The position numbers and the translations under genes are program-made. The notes under the pieces were generated by a model that did not search any database, was not told where the DNA came from, and worked only from the letters and a program-made list of their open reading frames with translations. This document shows, piece by piece, positions 54,601 to 63,222 of a stretch of 64,000 nucleotides of DNA. The DNA is from Crossaster papposus (lineage: Eukaryota; Echinodermata; Asteroidea; Velatida; Solasteridae), in the NCBI GenBank assembly GCA_037893245.1, contig JBAIAA010000788.1, positions 248,001-312,000 of the forward strand, given 5' to 3'. Position 1 is the first letter of the stretch. Every line of letters starts with the position of its first letter.

Positions 54601-55964
54601 GCCTGCTCAGAAGGATCAGCAGAGGTAAAAGTAAGAGATAGAGTATATCCACGTGTCTGATCTACACCTCACTCAGCCTGCTCAGAAGGAACAGCAGAGG
54701 TAGAAGACAGAGATAGAGTATATCCACGTGTCTCACTCAGCCTGCTCAGAAGGAACAGCAGAGGTAGAAGACAGAGATAGAGTATATTCACGTATCTCAC
54801 TCAGCCTGCTCATAAGGAACAGCAGAGGTAGAAGACAGATATAGAGTATATCCACGTGTCTCACTCAGCCTGCTCAGAAGGAACAGCAGAGGTAGAAGAC
54901 AGATATAGAGTATATCGACGTGTCTGATCTACACCTCACTCAGCCTGCTCAGAAGGAACAGCAGATGTAGAAGACAGAGATAGAGTATATCCACGTGTCT
55001 CACTCAGCCTGCTCAGAAGGAACAGCAGAGGTAGAAGACAGAGATAGAGTATATCCACGTGTCTCACTCAGCCTGCTCAGAAGGAACAGCAGAGGTAGAA
55101 GGCAGAGATATAGTATATCCAAGTGTCTGATCTACACCTCACTCAGCCTGCTCAGAAGGAACAGCAGAGGTAGAAGGCAGAGATAGAGTATATCCACGTG
55201 TCTCACTCAGCCTGCTCAGAAGGAACAGCAGAGGTAGAAGAAAGAGATAGAGTATATCCACGTGTCTGATCTACACCTCACCCAGCCTGATCAGAAGGAA
55301 CAGCAGAGGTAGAAGACAGAGATAGAGTATATCCACATGTCTGATCTACACCTCACTCAGCCTGCTCAGAAGGAACATTAGAGGTAGAAGACAGAGATGG
55401 AGTATATCCACGGGTCTCATTCAGCCTGCTCAGAAGGAACATCAGAGGTAGAAGACAGAGATATAGTATATTCACGTATCTCACTCAGCCTGCTTAGAAG
55501 GAACAGCAGAGGTAGAAGACAGAGATAGAGTATATCCACATGTCTCACTCAGCCTGCTCGGAAGGAACAGCAGAGGTAGAAGACAGAGATAGAGTATATC
55601 CACGTGTCTGATCTACACCTCACTCAGCCTGCTCAGAAGGAACAACACAGGTAGAAGACAGAGATAGAGTATATCCACGTGTCTGATCTACACCTCACTC
55701 AGCCTCCTCAGAAGGAACAGCAGAGGTAGAAGACAGAGATAGAGTATATCCACGTGTCTCACTCAGCCTGCTCAGAAGGAACAGCAGAGGTAGAAGACAG
55801 AGATAGAGTATATTCACGTATCTCACTCAGCCTGCTCATAAGGAACAGCAGAGGTAGAAGACAGAGATAGAGTATATCCACGTGTCTCACTCAGCCTGCT
55901 CAGAAGGAACAGCAGATGTAGAAGGCAGAAATATATTGTATATCCAAGTGTCTGTTCTACACCT

Positions 55965-58900
55965 CACTCAGCCTGCTCAGAAGGAACAGCAGAGGTAGAA
56001 GACAGAGATAGAGTATATCTACGTGTCTCACTCAGCCTGCTCAGAAGGAACAGCAGAGGTAGAAGACAGAGATAGAGTATATCCACGTGTCTGATCTACA
56101 CCTCACTCAGCCTGCTCAGAAGGAACAGCAGAGGTAGAAGACAGAGATAGAGTATATCCACGTGTCTCACTCAGCCTGCTCAGAAGGAACAGCAGATGTA
56201 GAAGACAGAGATAGAGTTTATCCACGTGTCTCACCAGCCTGCTCAGAAGGAACAGCAGAGGTAGAAGGCAGATATATAGTATATCCACGTGTCTGATCTA
56301 CACCTCACTCAGCCTGCTCAGAAGGAACAGCACAGGTAGAAGACAGAGATAGAGTATATCCACGTGTCTGATCTTCACCTCACTCAGGCTGCTCAGAATG
56401 AACAGCAGAGGTAGAAGACAGAGATAGAGTATATCCACGTGTCTCACTCAGCCTGCTCAGAAGGAACAGCAGAGGTAGAAGACAGATATATAGTATATCC
56501 ACGTGTCTGATCTACACCTCACTCAGCCTTCTCAGAAGGAACAGCAGATGTAGAAGGCAGAAATATATTGTATATCCAAGTGTCTGTTCTACACCTCACT
56601 CAGCCTGCTCAGAAGGATCAGCAGAGGTAAAAGTAAGAGATACAGTATATCCACGTGTCTGATCTACACCTCACTCAGCCTGCTCAGAAGGAACAGCAGA
56701 GGTAGAAGACAGAGATAGAGTATATCCACATGTCTCACTCAGCCTGCTCAGAAGGAACAGCAGAGGTAGAAGACAGAGATAAAGTATACCCACGTGTCTG
56801 ATCTACACCTCACTCAGCCTACTCAGAAGGAACAGCAGAGGTAGAAGGCAGAGATAGAGTATATCCACGTGTCTCACTTAGCCTGCTCAGAAGGAACAGC
56901 AGAGGTAGAAGACAGAGATAGAGTATATCCCCGTGTCTGATCTACACCTCACTCAGCCTGCTCAGAAGTAACAGCAGAGGTAGAAGACAGAGATAGAGTA
57001 TATCTAAGTGTCTGATCTACACCTCACTCAGCCTGCTCAGAAGGATCGGCAGAGGTAAAAGTAAGATATAGAGTATATCCACGTGTCTGATATACACCTC
57101 ACTCAGCCTGCTCAGAAGAAACAGCAGAGGTAGAAGACAGAGATAGAGTATATCCACGTGTCTGATCTACACCTCACTCAGCCTGCTCAGAAGGAACAGC
57201 AGAGGTAGAAGACAGAGATAGAGTATATCTACGTGTCTCATTCAGCCTGCTCAGAAGGAACAGCAGAGGTAGAAGACAGAGATAGAGTATATCCACGTGT
57301 CTGATATACACCTCATTCAGCCTTCTCAGAAGGAACAGCAGAGGTAGAAGGCAGATATAGAGTATATCTACGTGTCTCATTCAGCCTGCTCAGAAGGAAC
57401 AGCAGAGGTAGAAGGCAGAGATAGAGTATATCCACGTGTCTCACTTAGCCTGCTCAGAAGGAACAGCAGAGGTAGAAGACAGAGATAGAGTATATCCCCG
57501 TGTCTGATCTACACCTCACTCAGCCTGCTCAGAAGGAACAGCAGAGGTAGAAGACAGAGATATAGTATATCTAAGTGTCTGATCTACACCTCACTCAGCC
57601 TGCTCAGAAGGATCAGCAGAGGTAAAAGTAAGATATAGAGTATATCCACGTGTTTGATCTACACCTCACTCAGCCTGCTCAGAAGGAACAGCAGAGGTAG
57701 AAGACAGAGATAGAGTATATCTACGTGTCTCACTCAGCCTGCTCAGAAGGAACAGCAGAGGTAGAAGACAGAGATAGAGTATATCCACGTGTCTGATCTA
57801 CACCTCACTCAGCCTGCTCAGAAGGAACAGCAGAGGTAGAAGACAGAGATAGAGTATATCCACGTGTCTCACTCAGCCTGCTCAGAAGGAACAGCAGATG
57901 TAGAAGACAGAGATAGAGTATATCCACGTGTCTCACCAGCCTGCTCAGAAGGAACAGCAGAGGTAGAAGGCAGATATATAGTATATCCACGTGTCTGATC
58001 TACACCTCACTCAGCCTGCTCAGAAGGAACAGCACAGGTAGAAGACAGAGATAGAGTATACCCACGTGTCTGATCTACACCTCACTCAGGCTGCTCAGAA
58101 TGAACAGCAGAGGTAGAAGACAGAGATAGAGTATATCCACGTGTCTCACTCAGCCTGCTCAGAAGGAACAGCAGAGGTAGAAGACAGATATATAGTATAT
58201 CCACGTGTCTGATCTACACCTCACTCAGCCTTCTCAGAAGGAACAGCAGATGTAGAAGGCAGAAATATATTGTATATCCAAGTGTCTGTTCTACACCTCA
58301 CTCAGCCTGCTCAGAAGGATCAGCAGAGGTAAAAGTAAGAGATACAGTATATCCACGTGTCTGATCTACACCTCACTCAGCCTGCTCAGAAGGAACAGCA
58401 GAGGTAGAAGACAGAGATAGAGTATATCCACATGTCTCACTCAGCCTGCTCAGAAGGAACAGCAGAGGTAGAAGACAGAGATAAAGTATACCCACGTGTC
58501 TGATCTACACCTCACTCAGCCTACTCAGAAGGAACAGCAGAGGTAGAAGGCAGAGATAGAGTATATCCACGTGTCTCACTTAGCCTGCTCAGAAGGAACA
58601 GCAGAGGTAGAAGACAGAGATAGAGTATATCCCCGTGTCTGATCTACACCTCACTCAGCCTGCTCAGAAGTAACAGCAGAGGTAGAAGACAGAGATAGAG
58701 TATATCTAAGTGTCTGATCTACACCTCACTCAGCCTGCTCAGAAGGATCGGCAGAGGTAAAAGTAAGATATAGAGTATATCCACGTGTCTGATATACACC
58801 TCACTCAGCCTGCTCAGAAGAAACAGCAGAGGTAGAAGACAGAGATAGAGTATATCCACGTGTCTGATCTACACCTCACTCAGCCTGCTCAGAAGGAACA

Positions 58901-59368
58901 GCAGAGGTAGAAGACAGAGATAGAGTATATCTACGTGTCTCATTCAGCCTGCTCAGAAGGAACAGCAGAGGTAGAAGACAGAGATAGAGTATATCCACGT
59001 GTCTGATATACACCTCACTCAGCCTTCTCAGAAGGAACAGCAGAGGTAGAAGGCAGATATAGAGTATATCTACGTGTCTCATTCAGCCTGCTCAGAAGGA
59101 ACAGCAGAGGTAGAAGGCAGAGATAGAGTATATCCACGTGTCTCACTTAGCCTGCTCAGAAGGAACAGCAGAGGTAGAAGACAGAGATAGAGTATATCCC
59201 CGTGTCTGATCTACACCTCACTCAGCCTGCTCAGAAGGAACAGCAGAGGTAGAAGACAGAGATATAGTATATCTAAGTGTCTGATCTACACCTCACTCAG
59301 CCTGCTCAGAAAGATCCGCAGAGGTAAAAGTAAGATATAGAGTATATCCACGTGTTTGATCTACACCT
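55965..59368 (+). repeat. 1,702-bp edge HOR, two full copies
   Basis: Copies are about 55,965-57,666 and 57,667-59,368, with a partial third to about 59,720. The 74-bp CACCAGCC monomer sits at 56,232, 57,934 and 59,636, exactly 1,702 bp apart. The length fits 9 S + 13 L + one 77-bp + one 74-bp monomer (24 monomers). Copy 1 has small private changes (GAGTTTATCC near 56,217, GATCTTCACC near 56,371). Confidence 0.85.
56232..56305 (+). repeat. 74-bp one-base-deletion monomer, exemplar
   Basis: This is a long monomer in which CACTCAGCC is CACCAGCC (one T lost). It also has GCAGATATATAGTATATCC in its centre. Further copies start at 57,934, 59,636 and 60,115. I saw it only in the last 5 kb before the array edge. 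Confidence 0.9.
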
Positions 59369-60799
59369 CACTCAGCCTGCTCAGAAGGAACAGCAGAGGT
59401 AGAAGACAGAGATAGAGTATATCTACGTGTCTCACTCAGCCTGCTCAGAAGGAACAGCAGAGGTAGAAGACAGAGATAGAGTATATCCACGTGTCTGATC
59501 TACACCTCACTCAGCCTGCTCAGAAGGAACAGCAGAGGTAGAAGACAGAGATAGAGTATATCCACGTGTCTCACTCAGCCTGCTCAGAAGGAACAGCAGA
59601 TGTAGAAGACAGAGATAGAGTATATCCACGTGTCTCACCAGCCTGCTCAGAAGGAACAGCAGAGGTAGAAGGCAGATATATAGTATATCCACGTGTCTGA
59701 TCTACACCTCACTCAGCCTGCTCAGAAGGAACAGCAGAGGTAGAAGACAGAGATAGAGTATATCTACGTGTCTCACTCAGCCTGCTCAGAAGGAACAGCA
59801 GAGGTAGAAGACAGAGATAGAGTATATCCACGTGTCTGATCTACACCTCACTCAGGCTGCTCAGAATGAACAGCAGAGGTAGAAGACAGAGATAGAGTAT
59901 ATCCACGTGTCTCACTCAGCCTGCTCAGAAGGAACAGCAGAGGTAGAAGACAGATATATAGTATATCCACGTGTCTGATCTACACCTCACTCAGCCTTCT
60001 CAGAAGGAACAGCAGATGTAGAAGACAGTATAGAGTATATCCACGTGTCTCACTCAGCCTGCTCAGAAGGAACAGCAGATGTAGAAGACAGAGATAGAGT
60101 ATATCCACGTGTCTCACCAGCCTGCTCAGAAGGAACAGCAGAGGTAGAAGGCAGATATATAGTATATCCACGTGTCTGATCTACACCTCACTCAGCCTGC
60201 TCAGAAGGAACAGCACAGGTAGAAGACAGAGATAGAGTATATCCACGTGTCTGATCTACACCTCACTCAGGCTGCTCAGAATGAACAGCAGAGGTAGAAG
60301 ACAGAGATAGAGTATATCCACGTGTCTCACTCAGCCTGCTCAGAAGGAACAGCAGAGGTAGAAGACCGAGATAGAGTATATTCACGTATCTCACTCAGCC
60401 TGCTCATAAGGAACAGCAGAGGTAGAAGACAGAGATAGAGTATATCCACGTGTCTCACTCAGCCTGCTCAGAAGGAACAGCAGAGGTAGAAGACAGATAT
60501 ATAGTATATCTAAGTGTCTGATCTACACCTCACTCAGCCTGCTCAGAAGGATCAGCAGAGGTAAAAGTAAGATATAGAGTATATCCACGTGTCTGATCTA
60601 CACCTCACTCAGCCTGCTCAGAAGAAACAGCAGAGGTAGAAGACAGAGATAGAGTATATCCACGTGTTTGATCTACACCTCACTCAGCCTGCTCAGAAGG
60701 AACAGCAGAGGTAGAAGACAGAGATAGAGTATATCTACGTGTCTCACTCAGCCTGCTCAGAAGGAACAGCAGAGGTAGAAGACAGAGATAGAGTATATC
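59369..60799 (+). repeat. Satellite array right edge, rearranged
   Basis: Monomers here combine parts of the 1,702-bp unit in changed order. The CACCAGCC monomer recurs after only 479 bp (59,636 and 60,115), and CTCAGGCTGCTCAGAATG recurs near 59,851 and 60,267. The last monomer is cut after GAGTATATC at 60,799, where retrotransposon sequence begins. Confidence 0.85.
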
Positions 60800-60834
60800 T
60801 GTTACAAATTGATCTCGTTTCACTTGGTAAAGTC

Positions 60835-60849
60835 TAATATATTATACGG
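60835..60849 (+). promoter_or_regulatory. Possible TATA-like core promoter in LTR
   Basis: TAATATATTATACGG lies 35 bp inside the LTR. An LTR needs a promoter upstream of its R region and this AT-rich stretch is a candidate. No other element supports it, and its nearness to the LTR start makes it doubtful. Confidence 0.2.
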
Positions 60850-61273
60850 TTTTGGTAGTTGTCACTAAATACAGTCTAGATTTAATAATGGTCATAGTCG
60901 GGTGAGTAAAACATGGTCTCATTTGGTCATAGTCAGGTGTTAAGTTGTAAAGTGGTGTTATGTCAATGTTGTCATGTTAGGAATGTGTTGCCATAGTCTG
61001 TGTCTGCATATGTGTCTGTGTCTAGCCTGCATTTTTTGTGTGAAATGTGGTTTCATGTAGATGACCATTGATGAGGCACAATGTTGGTGTTGAAGGCATA
61101 AACCAAGTCTGGAGTGGAGCAAACGTCCAGCTTGGTCTGTCACCGGTCAGCCTGCGACGAGAGTTCGTCCGTGACGGAGACCGGCAGAGTACCCCGAGAA
61201 TCACCCGAGTGTAACCGGCAGTGAGGTGGGGTTAGTTTTGTACGCGAGTGCGTCCGAACAATGAACAATGAAC

Positions 61274-61279
61274 AATAAA
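61274..61279 (+). promoter_or_regulatory. Possible polyadenylation signal AATAAA in LTR
   Basis: AATAAA overlaps the third GAACAAT repeat. LTRs carry a polyadenylation signal near the R region, and this is the only exact hexamer I found in the LTR outside the nested transposon. Confidence 0.35.
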
Positions 61280-61606
61280 CTGTGAACTGTGCAGCTTTGC
61301 GGTTAAACCACGCAGTATAGTGGAAGTGGTCTTGGAAGGACAGTGACAGGTAGTGAGTGTAGTAAGATACGGAAGCTTGCATCATAGAAGTTTTATTGAA
61401 TGTGTTTATATTGCTGTATTTAATTACCCAGTGAGTGTATTTTCTGATTTTGGGTGTTTGATCTGGTCCTGCAAATCATTTAACCGTGTGCACACGCTGT
61501 ATTCATGGATTTATGTAGAAGTGGTCAAGTGTTTCATTTGAGTGGCTGTAAATAATAACACTTGAGGTATATTTTTAATAGATTTGTCTGTTTCAGTTTT
61601 ATTTAA

Positions 61607-61621
61607 AGATGGACTACAACG
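61607..61621 (+). repeat. Left terminal inverted repeat
   Basis: AGATGGACTACAACG is directly preceded by TTAA. It is the exact reverse complement of 62,823-62,837. Confidence 0.92.
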
Positions 61622-61810
61622 GAATAATGATAAAGGCTTTGTTGCCTTTTTTGTTCGAGAAATGTATAATGATTACTAATATATCATTAGTATTCAATAA
61701 AACTTGTTCCTTCATGCAAAAAAAACCAAAAATTGATCGGCGTTCTACGACCCAGAAAAACTCAGTTTCAGCAAAAGCCCTTAACTCATGAATAATTCAT
61801 ACGTTGTGTG

Positions 61811-61827
61811 TGACGTACTACCCATGA
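61811..61827 (+). repeat. Left subterminal inverted repeat
   Basis: TGACGTACTACCCATGA (17 bp) is matched perfectly and inverted at 62,567-62,583. It lies 204 bp inside the left end. The bases flanking the pair show no target duplication, so it is more likely part of the same element than a further nested insertion. Confidence 0.85.
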
Positions 61828-61935
61828 CGATTTACTCGGGTCGATCGTGTGCGTGCATTTTTACCGTACAATGCAATGCGGAATAACAGCGGACAAGCTA
61901 GGCTATATGTTAGTACAACTATTTTCGACCGAAAA

Positions 61936-62064
61936 ATGTCCGATAGGAGCGAGTATTGGGAATACCACAGTATAGATGAGGAAGAGGCATTTCGTGGAGG
62001 TACTTCTGAGGACAGTGATGGCAGCTCTAGCGATGAGGGGAGCTCACCAGACGAAAGGCGATGA
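61936..62064 (+). CDS. Small acidic reading frame in the transposon, doubtful
   Basis: This 42-codon frame starts at ATG 61,936. It begins MSDRSEYWEY and continues with an acidic, Ser-rich stretch (GTSEDSDGSSSDEGSSPDE). It resembles the disordered acidic N-terminal tails of some transposase proteins. It could be a leftover first exon of the lost transposase, running opposite to the THAP gene. It overlaps the end of the THAP remnant by 21 bp. No domain is recognisable and composition alone may have kept the frame open. Confidence 0.25.
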   Translation: MSDRSEYWEYHSIDEEEAFRGGTSEDSDGSSSDEGSSPDERR

Positions 62065-62434
62065 CTCTGCGGCCACGGCAGACCCGGCGGTTGCCGATGA
62101 CTCGGCCGACGTAGAAGCAGTAGGCCTGGTGGTAGTAGTACGAATTCTCTCGATGTTTGGCGCTTTCAATGTGGGGATCGATCCAGGCTTTAAACGAAAC
62201 TTTGTTGTCAATCCCAGTGAATTTTTCAAAGCACTTGAAGGTTCAACAGTCCTCTGAAAAATGTGCTGAACAAATCAAAGGCCTACTTCTTTCCGAGAAG
62301 GTGAAATCCTTTCGTGTAATATTTACGAACTTCACCCATTCCTTTGATAACGCAGGATCCCGCGGAAATTGCACAAAATGAATCTCTGGATTCTTCGAAC
62401 AATTTCTCGTGCATCCAGTCCACCAACAACACAT
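62044..62434 (-). pseudogene. THAP-type zinc finger gene remnant, frameshifted
   Basis: From ATG at 62,434 the minus strand encodes a near-complete THAP domain, a C2CH zinc-dependent DNA-binding module. The Cys pair is C3 and C8, followed by the FPRDP box (residues 23-27), the conserved Trp33, and C55-x2-H58 followed by Phe59 (CSAHF). The frame hits TGA at 62,245-62,243 directly after SEDC. The neighbouring frame from about 62,244 continues the family pattern with LGL, FRLKPGSIPTL (the counterpart of the THAP C-terminal AVPTIF box), then a Thr/Ser/Ala-rich linker, and stops at 62,046-62,044. One base too many (or two too few) at 62,245 explains the break. In THAP-bearing transposons this domain binds the element's own ends. 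No transposase domain follows. A sequencing indel cannot be excluded as the cause of the shift. Confidence 0.8.
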
Positions 62435-62566
62435 GAAGTTGGCATTATTGTAGCTGATAGTGATACACTATACAAAAAAGATTCGTAAAAACTTCATGCC
62501 TCTGCATGAAAACGCATACATAATACACACGGAATAACATGGCGTTTTTTGTTTACTCTCGGTTGC

Positions 62567-62583
62567 TCATGGGTAGTACGTCA
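62567..62583 (-). repeat. Right subterminal inverted repeat
   Basis: TCATGGGTAGTACGTCA is the reverse complement of 61,811-61,827. It lies 254 bp inside the right end. The asymmetric distance from the two ends suggests unequal loss or gain between terminal and subterminal repeats. Confidence 0.85.
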
Positions 62584-62822
62584 TCACTTTTCGCTGGTTT
62601 ACAAGTCCGCTGGTACTATATCGTGGATTTCATTGTGGTTTTCAGTGGATCTTTGCCGGGAACCAGTACAGGGCGGGAAATTTCAAAATTGAAGAATCGA
62701 GGTCTAATTTTTTCGGTCAAATTGCAACAAAATTATTTAGAGAAAAACATGACCGTAACAATAAAGTGTTACCTGAACACAACATAAACAAGGTCCGATA
62801 ATAAATTTAATGTGTGAGTTTT

Positions 62823-62837
62823 CGTTGTAGTCCATCT
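62823..62837 (-). repeat. Right terminal inverted repeat
   Basis: CGTTGTAGTCCATCT is directly followed by TTAA. It is the exact reverse complement of 61,607-61,621. Beyond 15 bp the two ends no longer align. Confidence 0.92.
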
Positions 62838-62911
62838 TTAACCTTTGCAGAGGTGACTTTTGTCCGTGACCCACAAAAATAGTTCTTTTGCTTCGGGAAT
62901 TCTTTAACATT

Positions 62912-62929
62912 TGGGGGCTTGTCCGGGAA
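62912..62929 (+). other. Primer binding site, tRNA-Pro type
   Basis: TGGGGGCTTGTCCGGGAA lies 2 bp after the LTR end. It matches the 18-nt tRNA-Pro primer site familiar from gammaretroviruses at 16 positions, differing at position 9 (T for C) and position 18. This is where minus-strand DNA synthesis would start. The position relative to the LTR end and to the downstream gag strongly supports the assignment. Confidence 0.82.
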
Positions 62930-63222
62930 AAGAATAAACGGTACTTTACCAGTATTGGTGGTGTCGCTCTGCATTTGTTGAATGTAACTTTGACCGATAG
63001 ATGTATTGCTGGTTAGGTGAGAATGTGGTTTCCAAATGCCTCTGCAGCTTTGCGTTTTTGTATTTTTTGCTTATTGCTGCGCAATGCCAAATTTCGGCAG
63101 CGTCAAGACAATGGTGCACCGTTGCCGATCTCTCTCATGCTTTAGAGCTCTCAGTACCGTTAGAAGTTTGCGACACGGTCTTGCCTTGTTGGTCCAAGTC
63201 CAGAGTCAGGCTCACATTCAGA
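62930..63222 (+). other. Retrotransposon leader (5' untranslated region)
   Basis: This stretch of 293 bp lies between the primer binding site and the gag start. It is expected to hold packaging and dimerisation signals, but none can be recognised. A reading frame at 63,036-63,257 overlaps the gag start in another phase and looks incidental. Confidence 0.6.

Larger units (their letters stand above)
42801..55964 (+). repeat. Second-lineage satellite region
   Basis: Markers common here but absent from the forward array left of the inversion are CACATGTCTCACTCAG, GATAAAGTATACCCACG, CCTACTCAGAAGG and CAATTAGCC or CACTTAGCC. A spacing of 3,468 bp links 44,591 to 48,059 (CTCAATTAG), and also 45,090 to 48,558 and 45,637 to 49,105. 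No other sequence is present. Confidence 0.85.
1..60799 (+). repeat. Satellite DNA array of 64/75-bp monomers with higher-order organisation
   Basis: One monomer family fills this span. A typical short monomer lies at 3181-3244 (64 bp) and a typical long one directly after it at 3245-3319 (75 bp). The long form has an extra 11-bp module, GATCTACACCT, at its end. Each monomer starts near CACTCAGCCTGCTCAGAAGG, continues with a purine-rich middle, and ends with GTATATCCACGTGTCT or a variant. Recurrent point variants (CATTAG, CATAAGG, CACCCAG, GTAAAAGTAAG, TATTCACGTATCT and others) act as markers, and the same marker order recurs kilobases apart, which defines higher-order repeats. No gene, RNA gene or mobile element was seen inside the array. 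Orientation is forward except at 37,959-40,214. The left end runs off the window. A centromeric, subtelomeric or interstitial position cannot be decided from this sequence. Confidence 0.98.
61603..62841. mobile_element. Kolobok-like DNA transposon with TTAA target duplications (decayed)
   Basis: The element body is 61,607-62,837 (1,231 bp). It is flanked by TTAA at 61,603-61,606 and at 62,838-62,841. Its ends are perfect 15-bp inverted repeats, AGATGGACTACAACG. A second, subterminal inverted pair lies inside. It carries a THAP zinc-finger gene remnant. TTAA target sites, purine-rich termini and a THAP domain together are typical of the Kolobok superfamily. piggyBac also uses TTAA, but its ends usually start with CCC/CCY and it has no THAP domain. 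No transposase catalytic domain is visible in 1.2 kb, so the copy is presumably non-autonomous. It lies wholly inside the LTR, so it is younger than the LTR element. Confidence 0.8.
60800..62909 (+). repeat. 5' LTR, interrupted by a DNA transposon
   Basis: It begins TGTTACAA at 60,800 and ends TTTAACA at 62,909, so it has perfect 5-bp TGTTA/TAACA ends of the usual TG...CA type. It ends 2 bp before the primer binding site. Removing the nested transposon (61,607-62,837) and one TTAA leaves an LTR of 875 bp, an ordinary length. The parts outside the insert (60,800-61,602 and 62,842-62,909) hold no convincing reading frame. A 7-bp repeat GAACAAT occurs three times at 61,256-61,276. The start cannot be verified without the 3' LTR. 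Confidence 0.75.

Noticed and set aside
175-60171. Dozens of 60-80-codon reading frames in the satellite (Arg/Ser-rich on one strand, Leu-rich on the other)
   Set aside because: They repeat with the monomer, most begin at GTG, they end wherever a 64-bp monomer shifts the frame, and both strands give equally good frames. The ATG triplets inside monomers lead to stops within about 20 codons.
1-60799. CRISPR-like array
   Set aside because: There are no unique spacers between repeats. Monomers are head to tail and the flanking elements are eukaryotic.
1-60799. Centromeric satellite with CENP-B box
   Set aside because: No monomer I examined contains a sequence resembling the CENP-B box. A centromeric role is not excluded but nothing here supports it.
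60958-61385. Three minus-strand reading frames of 60-81 codons in the LTR
   Set aside because: They overlap each other in different phases, show no recognisable domain, and lie in LTR sequence where short open frames arise by chance.
61353-61791. Plus-strand frames at 61,353-61,541 and 61,609-61,791
   Set aside because: The first lies in LTR sequence with no domain. The second begins inside the terminal inverted repeat and its composition looks non-coding.
61976-62381. Plus-strand reading frames across the THAP region (61,976-62,257 and 62,157-62,381)
   Set aside because: They are antisense shadows of the THAP domain, whose Cys/His pattern and sequence boxes clearly read on the minus strand.
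62539-62787. 82-codon plus-strand frame in the right part of the transposon
   Set aside because: It spans a subterminal inverted repeat, has no recognisable motif and no support from context.
61603-62841. piggyBac element (TTAA target)
   Set aside because: The ends start AGATGG and not CCC/CCY, and the coding remnant is a THAP domain, which fits Kolobok better.
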